A stretch of DNA of 6,591 nt from Bacillota bacterium (GCA_021816665.1 JAKAXI010000111.1:1-6591); one strand, 5' to 3'. Counted from the first letter of the stretch, positions 1-5,125 are shown. Notes: a model not told the origin generated them from the sequence alone. Translations and numbers: made by a program.

Positions 1-126
1 GTGGGCGAGACTGCGCCCAAGTGTCGATTTGGATCACATAGCGTGGGCGAGACTGCGCCCAAGTGTCGATTTGGATCACATAGCGTGGGCGAGACTGCGC
101 CCAAATGTCGGTTTCGACCACATACG
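1..126. repeat. 42-bp tandem repeat, three copies, open at the window edge
   Basis: Two identical 42-bp units (1-42 and 43-84) are followed by a diverged third (85-126), joined head to tail with no spacer. Each starts with a short hairpin, TGGGCG-AGACTG-CGCCCA (2-7 with 14-19 in the first copy). The hairpin half is unchanged in the third copy, while the second half carries several substitutions. The array begins at base 1, so more copies may lie upstream. The lack of unique spacers rules out a CRISPR array. The function is unknown; an intergenic REP-like element or a protein-binding array are possibilities. Confidence 0.9.
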
Positions 127-130
127 CGCG

Positions 131-236
131 CCGTGACGTACGAAGAGATTGGTGCCACCATGTCACCATGTCACCATGTCACCATGTCACCATGTCACCA
201 TGTCACCATGTCACCGAGTGCTGGTGCCGTGACGTA
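131..236. repeat. 10-bp direct repeat flanking the octanucleotide array
   Basis: CCGTGACGTA occurs exactly at 131-140 and 227-236, on either side of the 8-bp array. A shorter shared word, GGTGCC, sits at 151-156 and 223-228. The copies could be remnants of a longer duplicated segment into which the octamers expanded. They are too far from a transposon-like body to be read as a target-site duplication. Confidence 0.6.
156..215. repeat. Octanucleotide tandem array (CACCATGT)7
   Basis: Seven perfect head-to-tail copies of CACCATGT occupy 156-211, followed by a partial CACC (212-215). Perfect identity suggests recent slippage expansion, so copy number probably varies between strains. No gene or clear promoter uses it here. 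The frame through it is open only because the octamer contains no stop in any of the three phases. Confidence 0.95.
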
Positions 237-248
237 TCCATTGCTTGA

Positions 249-634
249 GCAGCACTCATACTGCTTTTAGACATCACCGAACTCCGAGAGAAGGGGCGGC
301 AACTCGCGATCAACTCGATGCTCATTCAGACTGCGGGTCATCCGGACAAGTCCGTGCAGTATATTGTAGAAGCAGACGCGATTTCTGTGCCTTCTGCTAA
401 AGCCAGACCCGTCGCGTAATCCGTGTGGGTGCAATTTGCAGTGGCGAAGAACTGCAGAGTGTGGTACAAGACAATGGACAGGGTTGGAACCTCGACTCTA
501 GCGAACACACGTTGGGTACCCGAATTATCGAAACCCTAGTGACGAAGGATTTGAACGGAAGTATTGACTACGCAGTCGACGGCGGGACGCGTAATAGCGT
601 TTGCTTCCCGTTCACTAGCAGCGCCGCGAACTGA
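249..634 (+). pseudogene. Sensor histidine kinase remnant (HisKA_2/EutW/PdtaS type)
   Basis: Three pieces of one kinase survive. The first (249-329) reads LLLDITELREK...INSMLIQ, matching the end of a PAS domain and the start of the dimerisation helix that normally continues into the EIHHRVKNNLQ phospho-acceptor box. The second (330-416) includes PDKSVQYIVEADAISVPSAK, the stretch just ahead of the N box. The third, in another frame (about 418-634), has VVQDNGQGWN (G1 box), then LGTRIIETLVTKDLNG and GGTRNSVCFPF, the end of the ATP-binding domain. The phospho-histidine and the N box are missing, the first two pieces end at TAA 417-419, and the frame then changes. Upstream in the same frame a TGA lies at 246-248. 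It cannot be an active kinase. The family call rests on remembered motif order, not a search. Confidence 0.75.
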
Positions 635-635
635 A

Positions 636-858
636 TACAGGCAGATGATCCCGTACGTGAGAGCGTACCACGCGGTACCACCGATGGGGCAATGCGCGGC
701 CACCTCAAACCGTGCAAAATCTCTCAGGTTCAATAGCGTCGGGGAATGCCACTCTGGAAAAGCCCGTACCGGTCTAGGAAAGCCCGTACCGGGCTACCGA
801 CGGGGTAACTGCGAGCAACGTTTCGCTTGCAGAGGAACTCTCAGGTCAACCGACAGAG
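636..858 (+). ncRNA. Tandem glycine riboswitch (gcvT-type RNA)
   Basis: Two glycine aptamers stand in series. Aptamer 1 has P1 TGAGAG (658-663) with CTCTCA (721-726), a P2 hairpin GTACC/GGTAC (665-669 with 674-678), the core CCGATGGGGCAA (681-692), P3 (693-699 with 710-716) and CTCTCAGGT. Aptamer 2 has outer P1 CTCTG (752-756) with CAGAG (854-858), P2 near 781-795, core CCGACGGGGTAA (797-808), an 8-bp P3 (809-816 with 825-832), CTCTCAGGT (838-846) and GACAGAG. The leader GGCA (640-643) can pair with linker TGCC (747-750), with a kink-turn-like bulge beyond it. These are the hallmarks of the glycine riboswitch class. It leads sdaAA-sdaAB, so it probably senses glycine to control serine deamination. 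Odd points are a duplicated P2 segment in aptamer 2 and a mismatch in its inner P1. Confidence 0.92.
756..796 (+). repeat. Duplicated P2 hairpin segment inside aptamer 2
   Basis: Bases 756-776 and 777-796 are near-identical direct repeats, both containing AGCCCGTACCGG. They differ by one indel in the A run and one substitution (T773 against G793). The second copy folds perfectly, AGCCCG (781-786) with CGGGCT (790-795). The first folds with one C-T mismatch. A normal aptamer has only one P2, so about 20 extra bases lie next to the ligand-binding junction. Confidence 0.85.
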
Positions 859-895
859 ACATGCGAGGGGTACGCCGCCTGCATGTCTTTTTCTT
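858..895 (+). terminator. Intrinsic terminator of the glycine riboswitch
   Basis: GACATGC (858-864) pairs with GCATGTC (881-887), and AGG (866-868) with CCT (878-880) above a bulged G. TTTTTCTT follows (888-895). The lower stem can extend through A857, G856 and A855 into the T run, so it competes for the 3' strand of aptamer 2 P1 (854-858). Glycine binding that stabilises P1 should therefore weaken the terminator and allow read-through into sdaAA, an ON switch as known for B. subtilis gcvT. The direction of control is inferred. Confidence 0.85.
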
Positions 896-960
896 GTGCA
901 TGAACAGCGGTGCGAGAAGGGGCACACAGTTGGGGGACCATTGAGGGGGGGAGTGCCGGC

Positions 961-1923
961 ATGTCATTCACAAGCATTCGTGAGTTAGTAGGATTGGCGG
1001 AGACCCGTGGATTGCGCATTTGCGACTTGATGATTGAAGTCGAGTCTGAGCAGTCCGGACTGCCGCGTGAAGAAATTTTGGCACGGATGCACAGCCAATT
1101 TGACGTGATGGAAGCGGCTGTCCGAAAGGGAACGGGCGAACCCGTTCGGTCGCGCACAGGACTGACCGGCGGAGACGCTTTTCGCGTCCATCGAAGAGTA
1201 CATGAAGAAAGCGGTTTCCTCGGATCGCGTCCACACCGCGCGATGGCGTACGCTCTGGCCGTTTCCGAAGTCAACGCGGCCATGGGGCGCATCGTAGCGA
1301 CACCCACAGCTGGGTCAGCCGGCATTTTGCCGGGTGTCCTCGTTTCTGTGCTCGACGAAGGTCGATACAGCCGCAATGAGGTCGTGAGCGCGCTGTTTAC
1401 GGCAGCGGCGCTTGGGCTCGTGATCGCAAATGCAGCCTCAATCTCTGGAGCAGCGGGCGGGTGTCAGGCGGAGGTTGGCTCTGCCACAGCCATGGCAGCC
1501 GGGGCCTTGGTTGAACTAGGTGGGGGAACGCCGACTCAGGCTGGGAACGCTGTGGGCTTGGCGCTGAAAAACTCCCTTGGCTTGGTCTGCGATCCCGTTG
1601 CAGGTCTCGTCGAACTTCCCTGCATTGTCCGCAACGGTTTACACGCGGTAACGGCCTTAGCTGCAGCGGACATGGCTCTGGCCGGGGTTCCTTCGATCAT
1701 TCCGCCAGATGAAGTGATCGCTGCCATGAACAGCATTGGTCACGCGATGCCGGACGAATTGCGTGAAACGGGGATAGGCGGTTTGGCCGGAACTCCGACG
1801 GGTCAGTCGTTGAAGGAGTTGATCTTCGCGTCCAACCCAAACGCACCGGGTCTCGCCGCAGCTACACCTTGCCGGACAGCTCCAAGTGTTCCGGAGGTCA
1901 CAGTCGGGAGGAGTGGCGCATGA
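961..1923 (+). CDS. sdaAA: L-serine dehydratase, iron-sulfur dependent, alpha subunit
   Basis: Catalytic subunit of the two-chain L-serine dehydratase, which deaminates L-serine to pyruvate and ammonia in the cytoplasm using an oxygen-sensitive [4Fe-4S] cluster instead of PLP. The 320-residue product shows the family signatures SEVNAAMGRIVATPTAGSAG (102-121), SGAAGGCQAEVGSA (162-175) and NSLGLVCDPVAGLVELPC (204-221). Cys168, Cys210 and Cys221 fit the three cluster ligands of the family. The ATG at 961 follows GAGGGGGGGA (944-953) at a good distance. A GTG at 910 in the same frame has no such site and would add 17 residues with no family likeness. The length is slightly above the usual 290-300 because of a tail after about residue 292. 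The gene sits directly behind the glycine riboswitch and overlaps sdaAB. In B. subtilis, as I recall, the beta gene comes first; here alpha leads. Confidence 0.96.
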   Translation: MSFTSIRELVGLAETRGLRICDLMIEVESEQSGLPREEILARMHSQFDVMEAAVRKGTGEPVRSRTGLTGGDAFRVHRRVHEESGFLGSRPHRAMAYALAVSEVNAAMGRIVATPTAGSAGILPGVLVSVLDEGRYSRNEVVSALFTAAALGLVIANAASISGAAGGCQAEVGSATAMAAGALVELGGGTPTQAGNAVGLALKNSLGLVCDPVAGLVELPCIVRNGLHAVTALAAADMALAGVPSIIPPDEVIAAMNSIGHAMPDELRETGIGGLAGTPTGQSLKELIFASNPNAPGLAAATPCRTAPSVPEVTVGRSGA

Positions 1924-2588
1924 AGTACCACAGCGCGTTCGAGATCATCGGTCCAGCCATGGTCGGTCCGTCAAGCTCTCATACTGCTGGCGCCGTTCGA
2001 ATCGGCAACGTAGCGCGACAGGTGCTTGGTGAAACCCCGGTGGAAGCCGATTTCATGTTGACGGGATCCTTTGCAGAGACGTACCGCGGCCACGGCACAG
2101 ACGTGGCACTGCTCGCCGGGATTCTCAGTCTCACTACCGAAGACGAGCGTGTGCCTGACGCACCGCAACTTGCGAGCGATGCGGGGCTCAGGTACCAATT
2201 TCGCACCGGCTCACTTGGCTTTTATCACCCGAATACCGTGTCGGTCTCACTGCGAGGAGCGACTACTTCGACGTCGCTCATCGCCAGTTCTTTTGGCGGC
2301 GGAAAGATAGAAGTCCAAGAGCTCGAAGGACTACCGGTGCGCCTGTCCGGCGAACGGCCGACGCTCGTGCTCTACCACCGTGACAACAAAGGATTTCTCG
2401 CAGCGGTCTCGCAGACTTTGCACAGCAATGGGTACAACATCGTGCGGTTGAACCTCGAACGGCAATCTCGAGGCGGTGATGCAATCACGGCGGTAGAGGT
2501 TGACGACGATGTGGACAGCGCACTCCCAGCGCAGTTAAAGGCCAACATCCCAGGGTTGCGAGATGTGCGGATCGTGCGCACCTTGTAG
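1920..2588 (+). CDS. sdaAB: L-serine dehydratase, iron-sulfur dependent, beta subunit
   Basis: Partner subunit of SdaAA. The 222 residues are of normal family length. The N-terminal serine dehydratase beta domain carries GPSSSHTAGA (16-25), GHGTD (57-61), HPNT (103-106) and SFGGG (124-128). A C-terminal ACT domain (about 147-220, starting TLVLYHRDNKGFLAAVSQ) is a small-molecule-sensing fold typical of amino-acid enzymes, and probably tunes activity by binding serine or a related ligand. The start is ATG 1920, whose ATGA overlaps the sdaAA stop by 4 bp, with GGGAGGAG at 1906-1913. This indicates translational coupling and equal subunit supply. An in-frame ATG at 1869 lies inside sdaAA and would add 17 unrelated residues. 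A strong terminator follows 40 bases after the stop, so the operon is probably just these two genes. Confidence 0.96.
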   Translation: MKYHSAFEIIGPAMVGPSSSHTAGAVRIGNVARQVLGETPVEADFMLTGSFAETYRGHGTDVALLAGILSLTTEDERVPDAPQLASDAGLRYQFRTGSLGFYHPNTVSVSLRGATTSTSLIASSFGGGKIEVQELEGLPVRLSGERPTLVLYHRDNKGFLAAVSQTLHSNGYNIVRLNLERQSRGGDAITAVEVDDDVDSALPAQLKANIPGLRDVRIVRTL

Positions 2589-2627
2589 TTGCGAACTTAC
2601 TAGTCTGGATTTCAGTAAACGTAAAGC

Positions 2628-2665
2628 AGGCAGGATGAGTGGCGGTCTCATCCTGCCTTTTGTTG
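2628..2665 (+). terminator. Intrinsic terminator of the sdaAA-sdaAB operon
   Basis: A perfect 12-bp stem, AGGCAGGATGAG (2628-2639) with CTCATCCTGCCT (2647-2658), closes a 7-base loop and runs into TTTTGTTGT. It separates the serine dehydratase operon from the unrecognised genes downstream. Confidence 0.93.
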
Positions 2666-2707
2666 TGCCTGCGAGGTTTTGTTTTCCGCTCGAAAGGAGG
2701 CTGTACG

Positions 2708-2779
2708 GTGGTGGCGGTGTTGGGCGATTTTGTGTCCGCCGCAGGCACATTGCTAGTTTATGAAGCCGCGCGTTTCTAG
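2708..2779 (+). CDS. Possible 23-aa hydrophobic peptide
   Basis: A GTG start at 2708 lies 7 bases after AAAGGAGG (2693-2700), a near-perfect ribosome binding site, and the frame runs to TAG at 2777-2779. The peptide starts MVAVLGDFVSAAGTLLV and ends with an acidic and a basic residue close to the C-terminus. It is mostly small and hydrophobic, too short for a confident membrane-helix call. No family is recognised. The ribosome binding site is the main evidence, because nothing else within 40 bases would use it. No clear promoter was seen. It could also be a leader peptide or a chance match. The surrounding stretch 2666-2896 otherwise shows only a possible sporulation-type -10 sequence, CATAGGTTA at 2864-2872. 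Confidence 0.35.
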   Translation: MVAVLGDFVSAAGTLLVYEAARF

Positions 2780-2896
2780 TAACGGACAGATGTGGATGTT
2801 TGAAATCGGGAGACTTTGGCACAACGACGGCTGACCTTTGTCCAATCACTTTCAGACCAAATACATAGGTTACAAGAAAAAACGGAGGTGATGAAT

Positions 2897-3283
2897 ATGC
2901 CAAAGGAGAGCGCCCTCGCCAGGGAGTTGCAGCAAATCCGAGAAGCGAAAACTCGCCAGTTCAGTCAAGGAACAAAGGGTGCGAGTAAAACGGCGATGTC
3001 TGTGAAATCGCTGATCGAGCCCGCTGTGAGCGAGTTCGTCGAGGCTGACGAGGCACTGACGATCCAGTCAGCCCCGGCTGCTTCTTACTTCATTGCACTG
3101 GGGCTCGCATACGTCTGCAGAGTTGAAGTCTCTGCGACGAGCACTGAGGGTTCTGTGTCAATCACCGGCGATCCGAATTTCACGCAATCCTACTCTTTTA
3201 ATCCAGACGCCATCGACAAGGCTGCCTTGCGGCGTCAGGTCAAAGACGGTCTACTCGCATGGTACAAGAGTTGTTTTTCGTAG
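2897..3283 (+). CDS. Hypothetical protein, 128 aa
   Basis: I do not recognise this family. The ATG at 2897 is preceded by GGAGGTGA (2884-2891) at 8 bases from GGAGG. ATG 2891 is too close to the site, and an upstream in-frame ATG at 2816 has none. Residues 1-35 are charged and polar with a helical look (about 5-20) and a Gly/Ser/Lys-rich linker. Residues 36-57 are acidic. Residues 59-78 are hydrophobic (YFIALGLAYVCRVEV), either a buried strand/helix or a weak membrane segment. The C-terminus (104-128) looks like an amphipathic helix ending WYKSCFS. There is no signal peptide and no catalytic motif. It lies 80 bases ahead of the duplicated 67-aa genes on the same strand and may share their transcript. 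CATAGGTTA at 2864-2872 resembles a sigma-K/sigma-E -10 element, hinting at expression during sporulation, but no good -35 partner is at the usual distance. Confidence 0.75.
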   Translation: MPKESALARELQQIREAKTRQFSQGTKGASKTAMSVKSLIEPAVSEFVEADEALTIQSAPAASYFIALGLAYVCRVEVSATSTEGSVSITGDPNFTQSYSFNPDAIDKAALRRQVKDGLLAWYKSCFS

Positions 3284-3363
3284 GTTGATAGACTCAAACC
3301 CACACTGGTTGAGAGAGCGACAAGTAGGATATAGCAAACTCGCAAGGAGGGAGGGAAAGAGAC

Positions 3364-3567
3364 ATGCCGTACTACAACAATCTTGCGATTCTCTGTCGAC
3401 TGGCTCCGGGTTCGCCAGTGTCCATCTGGTTCGACCACAGCGGGTTTATTACCACCTACTTTCAGTTCACAAACGATCACCAGGCGGCGTTCTCGGGTGG
3501 TGCTTTGGGCGGCGGACTGACGTATATCAACGTCAATCAGCTCGTCGCCGTCAAGGTCGGAGTCTAA
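3364..3567 (+). CDS. Hypothetical 67-aa protein, first tandem paralogue
   Basis: Small unrecognised protein starting MPYYNNLAILCRLAPGSPVS. The ATG lies 8 bases after GGAGGG in AAGGAGGGAGGG (3344-3355). It has one cysteine (Cys11), a run rich in aromatics (Trp22, Phe23, Phe28, Tyr32, Phe33, Phe35), a Gly-rich turn (residues 45-51, GGALGGG) and a valine-rich end, NQLVAVKVG. Alternating polar and hydrophobic residues suggest a small all-beta protein, perhaps an SH3- or Sm-like barrel. That fold is a guess. There is no signal peptide or membrane segment. A weak promoter may precede it (TTGAGA 3309-3314 and TATAGC 3330-3335, spacing only 15). Compared with the second copy, residues 25, 29, 30, 36, 38, 39, 47 and 67 differ. 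Confidence 0.8.
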   Translation: MPYYNNLAILCRLAPGSPVSIWFDHSGFITTYFQFTNDHQAAFSGGALGGGLTYINVNQLVAVKVGV

Positions 3568-3620
3568 CTATTTCGTTTGACTCTACAAGGTAAATCCCGC
3601 AAGGAGGGAGGGTACAACAC

Positions 3621-3824
3621 ATGCCATACTACAACAATCTTGCGATTCTCTGTCGACTGGCTCCCGGTTCGCCAGTGTCCATCTGGTTTGACAACAGTGG
3701 GTTTGTCGCTACCTACTTCCAGTTTAGCAACGGACAGCAAGCGGCGTTCTCTGGTGGCGGTCTTGGCGGCGGCTTGACGTATATCAACGTCAATCAGCTC
3801 GTTGCCGTCAAGGTCGGTCATTAA
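3621..3824 (+). CDS. Hypothetical 67-aa protein, second tandem paralogue
   Basis: Duplicate of the preceding gene with 59 of 67 residues identical and no gaps. Changes are mostly mild (Ile29Val, Thr30Ala, Thr36Ser, Ala47Gly) with a few in exposed-looking positions (His25Asn, Asp38Gly, His39Gln, Val67His). Many codon differences are silent, so the reading frame appears to be under purifying selection, which supports both copies being real proteins. The ribosome binding site AAGGAGGGAGGG (3601-3612) lies ahead of ATG 3621. No promoter is apparent in the 53 bases between the genes, so it is probably co-transcribed with the first copy. Small abundant duplicated proteins in spore-formers are often coat or other structural components, but nothing here proves this. 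Confidence 0.8.
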   Translation: MPYYNNLAILCRLAPGSPVSIWFDNSGFVATYFQFSNGQQAAFSGGGLGGGLTYINVNQLVAVKVGH

Positions 3825-3845
3825 CTCCTTTGAAAGTATCTCGAT

Positions 3846-3890
3846 AGAATGGGCTGCCCAAAGGCATATGCCTCGCGGACAGCCCATTCT
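3846..3890. terminator. Long hairpin between convergent genes, possible bidirectional terminator
   Basis: AGAATGGGCTG (3846-3856) pairs perfectly with CAGCCCATTCT (3880-3890), and the loop contains a second perfect palindrome, AGGCATATGCCT (3862-3873). It lies between the last plus-strand 67-aa gene (stop at 3824) and the end of the minus-strand VOC gene (3928), where a shared terminator is expected. Neither side has a real T run, so it would be a weak intrinsic terminator or a 3'-end stabilising structure. Confidence 0.55.
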
Positions 3891-3927
3891 CATGCGAAAA
3901 CCCGAGAGCGGAGGACGATAATTGGCA

Positions 3928-4785
3928 CTACCTCACCACGTGTACTGACAGTCCAGCCATGACCCTCCGCTTGTTCGATGGAGCTTCATCTGTTCGTTCC
4001 ATCCGGATCAGGTCAATGCGGTCCACCCCTGGGAAACGCGTTCTTTCATTCCCTAATTCCGCGGCGTTTTCCTGCATCGACTCCACATATAGAGTGGTCC
4101 CTCCGACCTCCATGAAAAACGAATCCGAACCCTGAAAATGGCGACGTTCAGGGGTGCAAGCATGTTCGGAGAAGTAATCGTTCCACCCATTCAGCCACGC
4201 ATCAACATCACGCGTGACAACGTGTGCGCCTCCCATTTTATAGATTTGTTGAGAGGGAATTGCTCCCGTCTGTTGCAAGTCGAATGCGCGTGTCGAGTCG
4301 TCGTTTTCCCATTCGATCACGAACGGCAGCATGGCCTCGCCTCTTTCGACTTCACTGCCATCGAAGCTGCGTGGGAAAAGCATCTTCCAACGCACGGTAG
4401 TTCCATCCGGTCGCTTGCGACTGGCGTCGACTGGACCAACGAAAGAAAGCCCGCGTTGTTGCCAAGAGCGCGCCATACGTTCCATCTGACTGGTGCGAAC
4501 TGCGAACAAACTGCCGCCTTCGCCAAAACTCAGGCGCAGCTGGGCGAGGCGACCGAAAGCTGAAGTCGCCGCTATGGCTGTGTCTCTGACACCGAGCCAC
4601 TCAATGTAGGACAGGCCAAAATAGGACAACGCGTTATAGGTGCCCCATGCGCTATGCTCGCCTCCGGACACAGTATTCACACCGAATTCTCGTTCAAAGT
4701 CCTTGCGAACTCCATTCGGGTCATGTACCACGTGGACGATGTGGTCAAGTGCCAGATCGGTATGCGCCGCAACCTCATCAGCCAT
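3928..4785 (-). CDS. VOC-superfamily protein, glyoxalase-like domain
   Basis: Cytoplasmic protein of 285 residues in the vicinal-oxygen-chelate/glyoxalase superfamily, most like the Glyoxalase_3 type. The N-terminal module begins LALDHIVHVVHDPNGVRKDF (11-30), with His15 in the typical metal-ligand position, followed by HSAWGTYNAL (44-53) and YIEWLGV (60-66) with Glu62. A second module lies in the C-terminal half (GAHVVTRDVDAW..., ending GGTTLYVES). No substrate can be assigned; relatives include uncharacterised dioxygenase- or lyase-like proteins. The ATG at 4785 overlaps the end of the upstream ytxJ-like gene by 8 bp and has only a weak ribosome binding site, so translation is probably coupled to it. 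No signal peptide is seen. The link to a thiol redox protein may point to a thiol-dependent or detoxifying reaction, which is inference. Confidence 0.85.
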   Translation of the reverse strand: MADEVAAHTDLALDHIVHVVHDPNGVRKDFEREFGVNTVSGGEHSAWGTYNALSYFGLSYIEWLGVRDTAIAATSAFGRLAQLRLSFGEGGSLFAVRTSQMERMARSWQQRGLSFVGPVDASRKRPDGTTVRWKMLFPRSFDGSEVERGEAMLPFVIEWENDDSTRAFDLQQTGAIPSQQIYKMGGAHVVTRDVDAWLNGWNDYFSEHACTPERRHFQGSDSFFMEVGGTTLYVESMQENAAELGNERTRFPGVDRIDLIRMERTDEAPSNKRRVMAGLSVHVVR

Positions 4786-5125
4786 GGTTTAGGACCTGTT
4801 TGAGTCTGGTTTCTGTAATACTTCCGTGCGAAGTGTCCCAGACTGCTGCTTTGTTCTGCACCAGGATCGCTTGTGGAGATTGGTGACGGACATGCAGGTC
4901 GTTTGCAACCTGATTGGAAACTGGCCGCGATTCAATGACCTTCACCATTACGTAATCCGTGTTGGAGTTGGGGGTTCCACTGAGATATGCCTGAAATTCC
5001 CTGAAAGCCCGAGCGCTGATCGGACAAGTAGTGCTATGCTTAAATACTAGGGCGGGTCGTTCGTTCGACTTTTGCAGCACCTGTTGCCACTCAGCGAGGC
5101 TTGTTACTTCTTTGTACTGAAGCAT
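4778..5125 (-). CDS. ytxJ: Monothiol bacilliredoxin-like protein, YtxJ/BrxC family
   Basis: Small thioredoxin-fold protein of 115 residues, the normal size for the family. The active-site motif TCPIS is at 33-37 with Cys34 as the single reactive cysteine, and SPQAIL (83-88) supplies the expected cis-proline strand. Family members act in the bacillithiol redox network of Bacillota, removing bacillithiol from oxidised protein thiols; the assignment here rests on motif and length. Cys34 is the only cysteine, which fits a monothiol mechanism. The start at 5125 follows AAGGAGGA (5140-5133 on the minus strand) with a good spacing. It is the first gene of a two-gene unit with the VOC protein and shares its upstream region with the divergent methionine gamma-lyase gene. 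Confidence 0.9.
   Translation of the reverse strand: MLQYKEVTSLAEWQQVLQKSNERPALVFKHSTTCPISARAFREFQAYLSGTPNSNTDYVMVKVIESRPVSNQVANDLHVRHQSPQAILVQNKAAVWDTSHGSITETRLKQVLNHG

Larger units (their letters stand above)
3341..3824 (+). repeat. Tandem gene duplication, two 227-bp units
   Basis: Units 3341-3567 and 3598-3824 have exactly the same length, each starting CGCAAGGAGGGAGGG and running through a 67-codon gene to its stop. The ribosome binding site was copied with the gene. The 30 bases between the units (3568-3597) and the sequence before 3341 are not alike, which marks the duplicated segment. There are no insertion or deletion differences between the units. Confidence 0.9.

Noticed and set aside
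1..126. CRISPR array
   Set aside because: The repeats abut directly with no unique spacers, and no cas gene is present.
1..270. Open frame of about 89 codons through both repeat arrays
   Set aside because: It is open only because the repeats contain no stops; it has no ribosome binding site, a low-complexity product, and its end runs into the kinase remnant in another frame.
564..640. Sigma-A promoter for the riboswitch transcript
   Set aside because: TTGACT at 564-569 has its nearest -10-like word (GTAATA, 591-596) 21 bases away, and TTCACT at 611-616 has none; no acceptable pair was found, so the promoter position is left open.
564..944. Forward frame of 126 codons across the riboswitch
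   Set aside because: It lies over conserved riboswitch structure and the terminator, has no family likeness and no ribosome binding site.
846..1376. Minus-strand frame of 176 codons opposite sdaAA
   Set aside because: It is the shadow of the sdaAA coding frame and the riboswitch terminator, with no recognisable protein.
3564..3893. Minus-strand frame of 109 codons opposite the second 67-aa gene
   Set aside because: It mirrors the duplicated genes and the intergenic hairpin; a matching antisense frame opposite the first copy arises simply from the duplication.
4138..4563. Plus-strand frame of 141 codons inside the VOC gene
   Set aside because: It is antisense to a clear VOC coding frame, without family features or a ribosome binding site.
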